From Acidovorax sp. GBBC 1281 (GTDB lineage Bacteria > Pseudomonadota > Gammaproteobacteria > Burkholderiales > Burkholderiaceae_C): a DNA stretch of 64,000 nucleotides. The notes under the pieces are model-generated. The model did not search any database. It was not told where the DNA came from and saw only the letters and a list, made by a program, of their open reading frames with translations. Each line of letters opens with the position of its first letter. Position 1 is the stretch's first letter. A program made the translations under genes and the position numbers. Of the stretch, positions 38,855 through 47,558 are shown piece after piece. Where the stretch lies: positions 2,560,001 to 2,624,000 of the forward strand of contig NZ_CP097269.1 in assembly GCF_028473645.1 (NCBI RefSeq), read 5' to 3'.

Positions 38855-40242
38855 CCGCGCAGGGGCGCTGCCTGCCCATCCCTCACCGACCAAGGCTGGT
38901 TGGGCATGCTATGAAAATGATAGCTATATGCCGGCGACTTGATTGTGCTGGAGCCCGATTTCTGCCTCAAACCACCACGCGGCCATTCAAACCGGCCGTG
39001 TGCGCCGCAGGCGTGGGTCAGCGCCGCGCCCAGCGCCGGCAGCACCCGCGGCAGCCCGTGGTAGCAGGCGATGCCCGCGATCCAGAGGCCGACGGGCAGC
39101 CATTCCACCTGCCGCGCCTTTGCCAGGGCCTGCTGCACCGGCGCGCCGAACGCCAGCCGGCCCAGGATGACGCCGAACAGCGGCACGAACACCGAGCTGA
39201 GCAGCAGCAGGAACGGCTCCAGGCTGTGCATCGGCAGCACCAGGGCGAGCGCCGTGCACAGCGCCGCCATGGCCATGCCCCAGCGACGCACGCCCCAGCG
39301 CGGCAGCAGGCTGTGGGCCGAGACCGCGCCCGAATACGCATCGCCATAGGCGTTGTCCACCTCGTCGATCAGGATGAGCGACAGCGCGATCAGCCCGCCC
39401 TGGGCCAGCAGCAGCGCGGTCACCAGGTCCTGGCTGGGCAGCGTGAGCGCCACCAGCACGCCGAGCGCATAGCACCACAGGTTGGCCAGCGCGTAGCCCA
39501 GCCAGGTGCCGCGCAGCGCGGACCGGCCGGACGTGCCGTGGCGCGCGTAGTCGGCCACCAGCGGCAGCCAGGAGATGGGCATGGCGATCACGAGGTCCAG
39601 CGCCGGTAGCACGCCCATGCCGCCCGCGCCGGGGCGCGTCCACAGCGTGGCGAAGCCCTGGGCCTGCGCCAGCGACACGAACTGCCAGCTCAGCCACAGC
39701 AGCGACAGCACCACCAGGGGCAGCGCCACGCGCGCGATGAGCCGGCGCACCAACTGCACCATCGAGCCGCTGAGCAGCAGCATCACCACGCCGCCCCACA
39801 GCAGCGTGGCCAGCACCGGCCAGTGGGCCCCGCCCATGGCGCCGGCCTGCCGGCCGATGGCCACCGTGGCATCGCGCATCACCACCAGCTCGAACGCGCC
39901 CCAGCCCGCGAGCTGCACGATGTTGAGCCCGATGGGCAGGCCCGCGAACGCGCGCCCGTAGACGGCATGCATCAGTCCGGCGCTCGCCAGGCCGCTGTCG
40001 CAGCCGATCTTGGCCACCCAGCCCAGCAGGCCGGCGCCGATCAGCGATCCGGCCACGATGGCCGCCAGCGCCTCGCGCGGGCTCAACGCGGGCATCAGAT
40101 AGGCGCCGACCTGCATCACCAGCAGTCCCACGCCCAGGCTGAACCACAGCGAGGCATGGTCGCCGAAACGGAAGACGCGGCGGTCGGGCGCGATGGGGAT
40201 CAGCGCGTCGTTGGCGGGCGCAGGGGGCGAGGAGGGCGGCAT
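38746..40242 (-). CDS. cytX: NCS1-family transporter CytX, probable hydroxymethylpyrimidine permease
   Basis: A 498-residue frame with about 12 hydrophobic segments. The NCS1 features VFRFGDHASLWFSLGVGLLVMQVG and PISWLPLVADYARHG are present. The TPP riboswitch upstream makes an HMP or thiamine-precursor substrate likely. The genuine protein seems to end near residue 425 (RFEWPRGGL), the usual CytX length. The last ~73 residues are unusual: they run through repeat copy R4 and then antisense to the 3' end of thiD for 109 bp. The natural stop was probably lost when the repeat arrived. ATG 40242 has GGAG 5 bases upstream. Confidence 0.88.
   Translation of the reverse strand: MPPSSPPAPANDALIPIAPDRRVFRFGDHASLWFSLGVGLLVMQVGAYLMPALSPREALAAIVAGSLIGAGLLGWVAKIGCDSGLASAGLMHAVYGRAFAGLPIGLNIVQLAGWGAFELVVMRDATVAIGRQAGAMGGAHWPVLATLLWGGVVMLLLSGSMVQLVRRLIARVALPLVVLSLLWLSWQFVSLAQAQGFATLWTRPGAGGMGVLPALDLVIAMPISWLPLVADYARHGTSGRSALRGTWLGYALANLWCYALGVLVALTLPSQDLVTALLLAQGGLIALSLILIDEVDNAYGDAYSGAVSAHSLLPRWGVRRWGMAMAALCTALALVLPMHSLEPFLLLLSSVFVPLFGVILGRLAFGAPVQQALAKARQVEWLPVGLWIAGIACYHGLPRVLPALGAALTHACGAHGRFEWPRGGLRQKSGSSTIKSPAYSYHFHSMPNQPWSVRDGQAAPLRGQPCTMRCATGLCPWFSGPWPRPVCTSAPAAMAARM
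38904..38936 (-). repeat. Dispersed palindromic repeat copy R4, in the 3' part of cytX
   Basis: Core GCTATGAAAATGATAGC at 38908-38924 with ATGCCGGCG (read CGCCGGCAT on the reverse strand) at 38928-38936. It encodes part of the extra C-terminal tail of CytX. Confidence 0.78.
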
Positions 40243-40340
40243 GGAAGCTCCGTGGATGGCAGGCACAGCAGGGTCGCGGCACGGGCTGGCCCCAAGGCAC
40301 GCCGGGACGGCATGCGGTGGGCGTGGCGGCGGGAGGCGAA

Positions 40341-40416
40341 TGGCCTGCGCGAGGATGACCCCGGCCGATTCAAGGGGAAAGTCTCAGACGGGGGCCGGTC
40401 GGCGGCACCCTTGGCG
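40341..40416 (-). promoter_or_regulatory. TPP riboswitch before cytX
   Basis: On the reverse strand: GGGTGCC (40404-40410), CTGAGA (40382-40387), then GAATCGGCCGGGGTCATCC and TCGCGCAGG, which align with the GAACCTGATCTGGGTAATACC...GCGCAGG part of the THI box. It diverges more than the thiO copy (ACCTGATC is replaced by ATCGGCC), so confidence is lower. Its location about 100 bases upstream of cytX fits. Confidence 0.8.
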
Positions 40417-40427
40417 AAGCCGCGATT

Positions 40428-41480
40428 CTAGGGCGGTGCCGAGGCCATCGGCACCGCCACTCCCAGCCGCTCGTGCAGCCGGGCGCTGGTGGTGGTGTAC
40501 TGCAACGCCACGGGCGTGCCGGACAGATATTCCGCCGCGCCGAAGGCCGCCAGCGTGGCTTCGTGGAAGCCGCACAGGATCAGCTTGCGCTTGCCGGGGT
40601 AGGTGTTGATGTCGCCCACCGCATGGATGCCGGGGATGGCCGTGCGGAACGTGGCGGTATCGACCACGAGCTGCTTGCGCTCCATCGCCAGGCCCCAGTC
40701 GGCGATGGCGCCCAGGCGTGGCGAGATGCCGAGGCAGGCGATTAGCACGTCGAGCGGCAACGGTCGCGGCTGCCCGTCCGGGTCGATCAGTTGCAGCGCG
40801 GCCAGGCGGTCCTGCTGCACCTCGATGCCGACGATCTGCCCGGCCACCACCGTGATGCGGCCAGCGTCGCGCAGGGCCTGCAGCTGGGCCAGGGCCTCGG
40901 GCGGCGCCTGGAAGGCATCGCGCCGGTGCAGCAGGGTCACGCTGGCGGCGGCGTGCGGCCCCGGTTGGGCGCAGGCGATGGCGCGGGCCACGGCGGTGTC
41001 TTCGCCGCCATGCACGACTACATGCCGGCCGGCGGTGTCGGCCGCATCCTCGTGGTAATGCAGTTGCGTGCCTTCGAAGCGATCGATGCCTTCGGCCTTG
41101 ACGGCGCGCGGCACGAACGCGCCCACGCCCGCGGCGATGAAGACCGTGCGCGCCAGCAGCGCGGTGCCGGCCGTGGTCTGCAGCAAAAGCCGCCCGTCGG
41201 GCTGCGGCGCGAGCGTGGCAACACGCTGGCCCAGGTGCAGGGTGGGTGGGAACGGGGTGATCTGCCGCTGCAGCAACGCGACGAGTTCGCGCCCGGTGCA
41301 GACGGGAATGCCGGGAATGTCGTAGATGGGTTTGTCGCCGTACAGCTCGGCGCACTGGCCGCCCACGTGGGGCAGCGCATCGATCACGTGGGCTGCAATG
41401 CCCTGCAACCCGAGCTGGAACACCTGGAACAGCCCGACCGGCCCCGCGCCGATGACGGCGGCATCCGTCTCGATGGCCAT
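40428..41480 (-). CDS. Ferredoxin/flavodoxin-NADP+ reductase (thioredoxin-reductase-like type)
   Basis: A 350-residue flavoprotein. [21 protein letters not shown] binds FAD (about residues 7-27), [23 protein letters not shown] is the characteristic segment (about 36-58), [15 protein letters not shown] binds NADP, and [24 protein letters not shown] closes the FAD site. It lacks the CxxC of thioredoxin reductase (GGQCAELY has one Cys), which marks the FNR type. Next to a ferredoxin gene 53 bp upstream in the same direction, it probably reduces that protein. A GTG at 41504 is an alternative start. Confidence 0.87.
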   Translation of the reverse strand: MAIETDAAVIGAGPVGLFQVFQLGLQGIAAHVIDALPHVGGQCAELYGDKPIYDIPGIPVCTGRELVALLQRQITPFPPTLHLGQRVATLAPQPDGRLLLQTTAGTALLARTVFIAAGVGAFVPRAVKAEGIDRFEGTQLHYHEDAADTAGRHVVVHGGEDTAVARAIACAQPGPHAAASVTLLHRRDAFQAPPEALAQLQALRDAGRITVVAGQIVGIEVQQDRLAALQLIDPDGQPRPLPLDVLIACLGISPRLGAIADWGLAMERKQLVVDTATFRTAIPGIHAVGDINTYPGKRKLILCGFHEATLAAFGAAEYLSGTPVALQYTTTSARLHERLGVAVPMASAPP

Positions 41481-41533
41481 CGGGGTGGATGGGGGCGCTT
41501 CGGTCTTCACGGGGCGTCGGGGGCCTGTCTGCT

Positions 41534-41857
41534 TCAGCGGATCAGGTCGGCCACCTTGCCGGGCTTGCCGTTCCATTCGTCGGCGTCGGGCAGGGGCGCC
41601 TTGCGCTTGGTGATGCTCTTGAATTGGGGCGACAGGTCGGCGTTGATCTTGATGAAGGCGATCTGGTCCGGGGGCAGGTCTTCCTCGGCAAAGATGGCGT
41701 TGGCCGGGCACTCGGGAATGCACACGGCGCAGTCGATGCATTCATCGGGGTCGATCACGAGGAAGTTGGGGCCTTCGCGGAAGCAGTCCACGGGGCACAC
41801 GTCCACACAGTCGGTGTACTTGCACTTGATGCAGTTTTCGGAGACGACGTGAGTCAT
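41534..41857 (-). CDS. fdxA: 7Fe ferredoxin FdxA
   Basis: A 107-residue ferredoxin. [26 protein letters not shown] and [12 protein letters not shown] supply the cysteines for one 3Fe-4S and one 4Fe-4S cluster. Length is normal (about 107). It is a cytoplasmic electron carrier and probable partner of the reductase downstream. Confidence 0.95.
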   Translation of the reverse strand: MTHVVSENCIKCKYTDCVDVCPVDCFREGPNFLVIDPDECIDCAVCIPECPANAIFAEEDLPPDQIAFIKINADLSPQFKSITKRKAPLPDADEWNGKPGKVADLIR

Positions 41858-41959
41858 GGCAGGAGTTGTCGTTGGATCGGGGGTAACCCGCGATTTTAGG
41901 GCGTTTCAGGGAGCGGCCCGGGGGCCGCCCCTGCAACGGCAAGGATTCGGCGCCTCCGG

Positions 41960-43339
41960 TCAGGCCGCCGGGGCGTTCACGAGCACCGCGCCAGCGGTCT
42001 TGTGGCTGGCGGTATCCACCAGGATCAGCGAGCCCAGCACGCGCGCCTGGGTGAACGGCGCGGCGGGCAGGGGCTCCTGCAGCAGCAGGTCCACGTGGCC
42101 GATGGCATTGGGGTCGAGCTGGGCGGCGTCTTCTTCGGCCAGCGTGTGGATGTTGAGCTTGTGCACCACGCGCTGCACCTTGGCCTTGACCCAGCGGTGG
42201 CCGTGCAGCGCCCAGTACACGCGGCCGGCGACCAGGGGCTCGTCGTCCATCCAGGCCACGGTGGCGCGCAACTCGCGCCGGCCGGGCCAGGAGGGCGTCG
42301 ATGCCGGGGTGTCGAAATCGTCGGCGGCCACGGCGGCGGCCTGCGGTGCGGCCAGGATCCAGTCGCCGCGCGACACGTCCACCTCGCGGTCGAGCACGAT
42401 GCCCGCGCTCTGGCCGGCCGGCACGCCCACGGGGCGGCGTGCGTGGTCCAGCACCTGGGCCACGGTGGCCTGCTGGCCGCTCGGGAACACCTGCACGGCC
42501 GTGCCCGGCGCCACGGCGCCTGCCGCCACGCGGCCCCAGAACACGCGGCGGCCCTGGGAGGTGTCGGCGGAGGACGAGAATTTCTCGACCCACTGCACCG
42601 GGAAAGCCAGCGGCAGCGCGACGTCGGTGGGCGTGTTGGGCAGGCGCTCCAGGATCTGCAGCAGGCTCGGGCCTTCGTAGCCGCACCAGCCGGGGTGCGC
42701 ATCCACCACGTTCCAGCCCTTGAGGGCGGACACCGGCACCGTCGCCCGCGCGGCGATGCCGGCGGCCTGTGCGAACGCGCCGAGCGCATCGCGGATGTGG
42801 CGGAAGGCGAGTGCCGGGTCTTGCACTGCATCGAGCTTGTTCACCGCGAACACCAGCGAATGCACGCGCAGCAGGTGCACCAGCAGGGAGTGGCGGCGCG
42901 TTTGCACCAGCAGTTCGAGGCCGGGGTTCTTCCAGTCGAGCTTGGTGGCATCGACCAGCACCACGGCCGCGTCGGCGCTGCTGGCGGCCGTGACCATGTT
43001 GCGCGTGTACTGCTCGTGGCCCGGCGCATCGCCGATGATGAACTTGCGCTCTTCGGTGGCGAAATAGCGGTAGGCCACGTCGATGGTGATGCCCTGCTCG
43101 CGTTCGGCCGACAGGCCGTCGGTCAGCAGGGCCAGGTCGGTCTCGCCCTGGCGCTGCACGCCGGCCAGGTGGTCCTGCAGCACGGCCTTGCTGTCCACCA
43201 GCAGGCGGCCGATGAGGGTGCTCTTGCCGTCGTCGACCGAGCCGCAGGTGATGAACTTCAGTGCAGAGATGGCATCGTTTTGGCCCGATGCCGGCGGATT
43301 GATTGCCTGCTCTGCTATCGAATTGGTAGTGGTGGTCAT
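41960..43339 (-). CDS. cysN: Sulfate adenylyltransferase subunit 1 (GTPase)
   Basis: A 459-residue GTP-dependent activator of CysD. CGSVDDGKSTLIGRLL is the P-loop (about residues 33-48), DAPGHEQYTRNMV is G3 and AVNKLD is G4; the beta-barrel domains follow. The start overlaps the cysD stop (TGATG). Residues about 4-18 (TTNSIAEQAINPPASG) are encoded by repeat copy R5 and precede the conserved IS.ALKFITCGSVDDGK start, so the N-terminus is longer than needed. No CysC kinase domain is fused. Confidence 0.94.
   Translation of the reverse strand: MTTTTNSIAEQAINPPASGQNDAISALKFITCGSVDDGKSTLIGRLLVDSKAVLQDHLAGVQRQGETDLALLTDGLSAEREQGITIDVAYRYFATEERKFIIGDAPGHEQYTRNMVTAASSADAAVVLVDATKLDWKNPGLELLVQTRRHSLLVHLLRVHSLVFAVNKLDAVQDPALAFRHIRDALGAFAQAAGIAARATVPVSALKGWNVVDAHPGWCGYEGPSLLQILERLPNTPTDVALPLAFPVQWVEKFSSSADTSQGRRVFWGRVAAGAVAPGTAVQVFPSGQQATVAQVLDHARRPVGVPAGQSAGIVLDREVDVSRGDWILAAPQAAAVAADDFDTPASTPSWPGRRELRATVAWMDDEPLVAGRVYWALHGHRWVKAKVQRVVHKLNIHTLAEEDAAQLDPNAIGHVDLLLQEPLPAAPFTQARVLGSLILVDTASHKTAGAVLVNAPAA
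43288..43329 (-). repeat. Dispersed palindromic repeat copy R5, coding for the CysN N-terminus
   Basis: ATGCCGGCG at 43288-43296 and the core GCTATCGAATTGGTAG at 43314-43329. It lies within the first 18 codons of cysN and supplies residues upstream of the conserved GTPase start. Confidence 0.72.
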
Positions 43340-44271
43340 CAGAAGTACCCGTCTTTCTTGCGCTTTTCCATCGAGGCGTCGGAGGTCTTGTCGTCCATGC
43401 GCGTGGCGCCGCGCTCGCTCACATCGGCCGCCAGGGTCTCGATCACGATGTCGGCGGCCGTGGCGGCCGGGCTCTCCACCGGGCAGGTGCAGGTGATGTC
43501 GCCCACGGTGCGAAAGCGCACGTCGCGCGTCTCCACCGTTTCGCCGTCGCGCGGCGGGGTGAGGTCGGTCACGGGCACGAGCAGGCCCTTGCGCTCCACC
43601 ACCTGGCGCTTGTGGGTGTAGTAGAGCGAGGGCAGGGCGATCTGCTCGCGGTCGATGTACTGCCACACGTCGAGTTCGGTCCAGTTGCTGATCGGGAACA
43701 CGCGAAAGTGCTCGCCCGGCGCCAGCCGTGTGTTGAACAGCGTCCACAGCTCGGGCCGCTGGGCCTTGGGTTGCCATTGGCCGAAGCTGTCGCGGTGCGA
43801 GAAGATGCGCTCCTTGGCGCGGGCCTTTTCCTCGTCGCGGCGGGCGCCGCCGATCAGCGCGTCGAAGCGGAATTCCTCGATGGCCTCCAGCAGCGTGACC
43901 GACTGGTGCACGTTGCGGCTCTCGCCCGGATGCGCGAGGCGCACGGTGCCGCGCGCCATCGAGTCTTCCACGCTGCGCACGATCAACTCGGCCCCCAGTT
44001 CCTTCGCCCGGAAGTCGCGGAAGTCCGTCACCTCGGGGAAGTTGTGGCCGGTGTCGATCATCAGCAGCGGGTAGGGAATGCGCCCTGCGCCGAAAGCCTT
44101 CTCGGCGCACCGCAGCATCACCAGCGAATCCTTGCCGCCCGAAAACAGCAGGGCGGGGCGCTCGAAGGCGGCGGCCACCTCGCGCAGGATGAAGATGGTT
44201 TCTTCTTCCAGCGCGTCCAGGTGGCGGTTGCTGAGGTGGCTCAGCACATGGGATTCGGTGCGGGCATTCAT
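43339..44271 (-). CDS. cysD: Sulfate adenylyltransferase subunit 2
   Basis: A 310-residue ATP sulfurylase catalytic subunit that makes APS. The PP-loop LLFSGGKDSLVML (about residues 42-54), IDTGHNFPEVTDFRD, GGARRDEEKARAKERIFSHRD and the C-terminal MEKRKKDGYF are as in the family. Stop and the cysN start overlap. Confidence 0.96.
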   Translation of the reverse strand: MNARTESHVLSHLSNRHLDALEEETIFILREVAAAFERPALLFSGGKDSLVMLRCAEKAFGAGRIPYPLLMIDTGHNFPEVTDFRDFRAKELGAELIVRSVEDSMARGTVRLAHPGESRNVHQSVTLLEAIEEFRFDALIGGARRDEEKARAKERIFSHRDSFGQWQPKAQRPELWTLFNTRLAPGEHFRVFPISNWTELDVWQYIDREQIALPSLYYTHKRQVVERKGLLVPVTDLTPPRDGETVETRDVRFRTVGDITCTCPVESPAATAADIVIETLAADVSERGATRMDDKTSDASMEKRKKDGYF

Positions 44272-44319
44272 GCGGGGATCTCGTTGGGGGCTTCGGTGTG
44301 CAGGGCGGGGGGCGTCGCG

Positions 44320-44700
44320 TCAGGCGGCGTCGCGGAAATGCGGCAGCGGGTGCGTCACGTCGCCCTGGTAGAAGGCGTGGAAGCGGTCCAGCTGGCGCTG
44401 CGCGTCGGCCATGTCCACGCCCTCGCGCAGCACGGCCACGTCGAAGCCGCAGCGGGCCATCTGCACCAACTGGTCGATGAGCACCTCGCCCGTGGCGCGG
44501 ATCTCGCCCGCGAACTTCAGGCGCTGGCGCAGCAGGCGGGCCTGGCTGAATGCGCGGCCGTCGGTGAATTTCGGAAAGTGCAGATCGATGCGCTCGATGC
44601 CTGCAAGGTCTTGCGCGAGCGGGTCGGCGTCGTTGGCCAGTTCAAGGACTTTTTGGCCTTCTGCGCTGGTGCTGTGTGCGCTGGCAGCTATTATTTTCAT
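44320..44700 (-). CDS. DUF934 protein of the sulfite/nitrite reductase operon
   Basis: A 126-residue protein with the DUF934 core IERIDLHFPKFTDGRAFSQARLLRQR (about residues 35-62) and FDVAVLREGVDMADAQRQLDRFHAFYQGD. Its role in sulfite reduction is unproven; it always travels with the assimilatory reductase in proteobacteria. The start codon and first ~17 residues (MKIIAASAHSTSAEG...) are encoded by repeat copy R6, so the true ancestral start may have been different. In relatives that I know of, cysH lies between this gene and cysD; here only 48 bp separate them. Confidence 0.85.
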   Translation of the reverse strand: MKIIAASAHSTSAEGQKVLELANDADPLAQDLAGIERIDLHFPKFTDGRAFSQARLLRQRLKFAGEIRATGEVLIDQLVQMARCGFDVAVLREGVDMADAQRQLDRFHAFYQGDVTHPLPHFRDAA

Positions 44701-44704
44701 AGTA
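44650..44704 (-). repeat. Dispersed palindromic repeat copy R6, at the start of the DUF934 gene
   Basis: Forward strand TTTTTGGCCTTCTGCGC then GCGCTGGCAGCTATTATTTTCATAGTA. It shares its arm with R1. The ATG of the gene is in its core (44700). Confidence 0.75.
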
Positions 44705-44735
44705 ATTCGATGGGGCTTGAGGACGTCGGCGGATG

Positions 44736-46574
44736 TCAGGCGGAGAGGACTTCGGCCGGGTGGCGCGCGGCGTTGGCAGCGGCCTTGAAAGGCTCGATGC
44801 CCACGCGGCGCACGGTGTCGATGAAGTTCTCGTGCCGGGGGCCGTGGGCGGCGTCCACCACGGGCAGGCGCTCGGTGCGGTAGGTGGCCAGCAGCGCCTC
44901 GATCACGCCGGGCACTTCGCTGGCGCTGAACGACGGGCCGATGATCTTGCCGGGAATGGCCGGACCCGACAGGTTCGTGCCGTCGGCGCCGCCCAGGGTG
45001 ATCTGGTACCACTCCTTGCCGTCTTTATCCACGCCCAGGATGCCGATGTGGCCGCTGTGGTGGTGGCCGCAGCTGTTGATGCAGCCGCTGATGTGCAGGT
45101 CGATCTCGCCCAGGTCCCACAGCTCGTCCAGGTCCTGGTAGCGCTCGGTGATGGCTTCGGCGATGGGCAGCGAGCGGGCGTTGGCCAGCGAGCAGAAGTC
45201 GCCGCCGGGGCAGGCGATCATGTCGGTCAGCAGGCCGATGTTGGGCTTGGCCAGGCCAAGCGCCTTGGCGGCCTTGTACAGCTCGGGCAACTGGTCGCGG
45301 CGCACCCAGGGCAGCAGCAGATTCTGCTCGTGCGTCACACGCGCCTCGCCGCCCGAGAAGCGGTCGGCCAGGTCGGCAGCGGCTTCCATCTGCTCGGCGG
45401 TGGCGTCGCCGGGCGCGTAACCCAGGCGCTTGAACGACAGCACCACGGCGCGCAGCTGCGGGTGGCGGTGCGGCATCACGTTGCGCGTGAGCCAGCGGCC
45501 GAAGTCCTGGTCGTTCTCGGCGGCGGTGCGCAGCAGGGCCACAGTCTCGGCTTCGGCGTCGGCCGGGCGCAGGTCCAACTCGGGTTCGCGGAACGCGGCG
45601 GTCACGCGGTCCAGCTCGGCCTGGGTGATGGTGTGCGGGCCGCCTTCGATCTCGACGATCTGCCGGAACTCCTCCTCCACCTGGTCGATGTAGGTCTGGC
45701 CTTCGGACTTGACGAGGATCTTGATGCGCGCCTTCCAGGCGTTGTCTCGGCGGCCGTAGCGGTTGTAGACGCGGATCACGGCTTCCAGGTAGTTCATGAG
45801 CTGGTTCCAGGGCAGGAACTCGCGCAGCACCGGGCTGATGACCGGCGTGCGGCCCATGCCGCCACCGGCGCGCACGCGAAAGCCCAACTCGCCGGCATCG
45901 TTCTTGTGCAGCTGCAGGCCCACGTCGTACCAGCCGAGGGCGGCGCGGTCTTCCAGTGCGCCGTTGAGCGAGATCTTGAACTTGCGCGGCAGGAAGGCGA
46001 ACTCGGGGTGCAGCGTGCTCCACTGGCGCAGGATTTCGCAGAACGGGCGCGGGTCGGCGATCTCGTCGGCGGCGATGCCGGCCAGCGCGTCGCTGGTGAT
46101 GTTGCGGATGCAGTTGCCGCTGGTCTGGATGCCGTGCAGCTGCACGGACGCCAGCAGGTCCATCACATCGGCGCTCTTGTCCAGCGGAATCCAGTTGTAC
46201 TGCACGTTGGTGCGCGTGGTGAAGTGGCCGTAGCCGTACTTCAGCTGCGTGCCGATGCGCCGGCCGTCGTGCAGGGGGATGTCGCCCAGCTTTTCCTGCG
46301 TGGCCTGGGCCTCGGCCAGCAGGGCCGCATCGGGCTGGTCGTACTCGCGGGCCACCTTGGCCAGCACGCGCAGCTGGGTGCTGGACAGCTCGCCGTAGGG
46401 CACGGCCACGCGCAGCATGGGCGCGTAGCGCTGCACGTACCAGCCGTTTTGCAGGCGCAGGGGCTTGAATTCGTCGCCCGAAAGCTTGCCGGCCTGGAAG
46501 CGTTCGAGTTGGTCGCGGTACTGCTCAGCGCGCAGCCGGATGAATTCGCGGTCGAAGTCTGTGTATTGGTACAT
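44736..46574 (-). CDS. cysI: Assimilatory nitrite/sulfite reductase (hemoprotein)
   Basis: A 612-residue siroheme enzyme. The cluster/siroheme cysteines are in IACPGGDFCSLANA (Cys-X5-Cys) and HISGCINSCGHHHSGHIGILG (Cys-X3-Cys), about residues 465-525. GNCIRNITSDALAG and GRTPVISPVLREFL lie in the first repeat. The ferredoxin-type reductases have this length. It reduces sulfite to sulfide by six electrons in the cytoplasm. It is followed by DUF934 after 35 bp. Confidence 0.93.
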   Translation of the reverse strand: MYQYTDFDREFIRLRAEQYRDQLERFQAGKLSGDEFKPLRLQNGWYVQRYAPMLRVAVPYGELSSTQLRVLAKVAREYDQPDAALLAEAQATQEKLGDIPLHDGRRIGTQLKYGYGHFTTRTNVQYNWIPLDKSADVMDLLASVQLHGIQTSGNCIRNITSDALAGIAADEIADPRPFCEILRQWSTLHPEFAFLPRKFKISLNGALEDRAALGWYDVGLQLHKNDAGELGFRVRAGGGMGRTPVISPVLREFLPWNQLMNYLEAVIRVYNRYGRRDNAWKARIKILVKSEGQTYIDQVEEEFRQIVEIEGGPHTITQAELDRVTAAFREPELDLRPADAEAETVALLRTAAENDQDFGRWLTRNVMPHRHPQLRAVVLSFKRLGYAPGDATAEQMEAAADLADRFSGGEARVTHEQNLLLPWVRRDQLPELYKAAKALGLAKPNIGLLTDMIACPGGDFCSLANARSLPIAEAITERYQDLDELWDLGEIDLHISGCINSCGHHHSGHIGILGVDKDGKEWYQITLGGADGTNLSGPAIPGKIIGPSFSASEVPGVIEALLATYRTERLPVVDAAHGPRHENFIDTVRRVGIEPFKAAANAARHPAEVLSA

Positions 46575-46584
46575 CGTGGGTCAC

Positions 46585-47388
46585 TCAGATCAAAACCAGT
46601 TTGGCGCCCGCCCAGGCGAGCAGCACGGAAAGGGCCGAGCGGATCAACCGCTCCGGCGCGCGGGATACGAGGCGCGAGCCCAGCCAGATGCCTGGCAGCG
46701 ATCCCGCCAGCAATTGGACCAGAAGCGGCCAGTCCACGGAGCCGAGCGACGCATGCCCCAGGCCCGCCACCAGGGTCAGCGGCACGGCGTAGGCAATGTC
46801 GGCCGCGATGATGCGCGGCAACGGCAGCAGGGGAAACACCATCAGCAGCACCGTCACGCCGATGGCGCCCGCGCCCACGGAGGTGAAGGTGACCAGCGTG
46901 CCGATCACGGCGCCCAGCAGCACCGGCAGGCTCCAGTGGCGCGGCCGTGCGGCGTCTTCGCCGGCATCGGCGCGCGCCGCCCGGTCGGCTGCCTGGCGGG
47001 CGGCAGAAAACACGAAGGCCTTGTACAGCATGGCCGCGGCGGTCAGCAGCAGGGCGGCGCCGAGCGTGGTCGTCATGATGCGCTGGGCGGTGCTGCTGCT
47101 GGGCCCCATCACCTGGAGGGCCCACAGCGACAGCAGCGCCGCCGGCACGCTGCCGGCGCACAGCAGGCCCACCACCTTCCAGGGCACGAGCCGCTGGCGC
47201 GCCAAGCTGACGGTGCCGCCCATCTTGGTGAAGGCGGCGAACAGCAGGTCGGTACCGATGGCCAGGTGCGGCTTCACGCCGAAGAAGAAGATCAGGATCG
47301 GCGTCATCAGCGAGCCGCCACCCACCCCGGTGAGGCCGACGATCAAGCCCACCGCGAAGCCCGCGAAAACGAATGCCAAATCATGCAT
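46585..47388 (-). CDS. TauE/SafE family sulfite exporter
   Basis: A 267-residue membrane protein with about 8 hydrophobic segments and the duplicated TauE motif: FAVGLIVGLTGVGGGSLMTPILI near the N-terminus and VGAGAIGVTVLLMVFPLLPL in the second half. The position directly before cysI (10 bp) makes export of excess sulfite, or import of a sulfur anion, the natural role. Upstream, GGAATATGCTTATCCGCATAACG at 47442-47464 is a possible CysB-like control region. Confidence 0.87.
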   Translation of the reverse strand: MHDLAFVFAGFAVGLIVGLTGVGGGSLMTPILIFFFGVKPHLAIGTDLLFAAFTKMGGTVSLARQRLVPWKVVGLLCAGSVPAALLSLWALQVMGPSSSTAQRIMTTTLGAALLLTAAAMLYKAFVFSAARQAADRAARADAGEDAARPRHWSLPVLLGAVIGTLVTFTSVGAGAIGVTVLLMVFPLLPLPRIIAADIAYAVPLTLVAGLGHASLGSVDWPLLVQLLAGSLPGIWLGSRLVSRAPERLIRSALSVLLAWAGAKLVLI

Positions 47389-47558
47389 GCGGGCGAATGT
47401 AGTGGGAGTCTTTATGGAAACAAACGATTGTTTTGTGAGGCCGTTATGCGGATAAGCATATTCCTCAAGGCTGGCGCGGGTTGGCAGGGGGCGGACGGCG
47501 AAAAACGGCGATAAGGGGTTGGGCGCCGTTTCTGCCCGGCCCGCGGGTCAGTCCAGGT

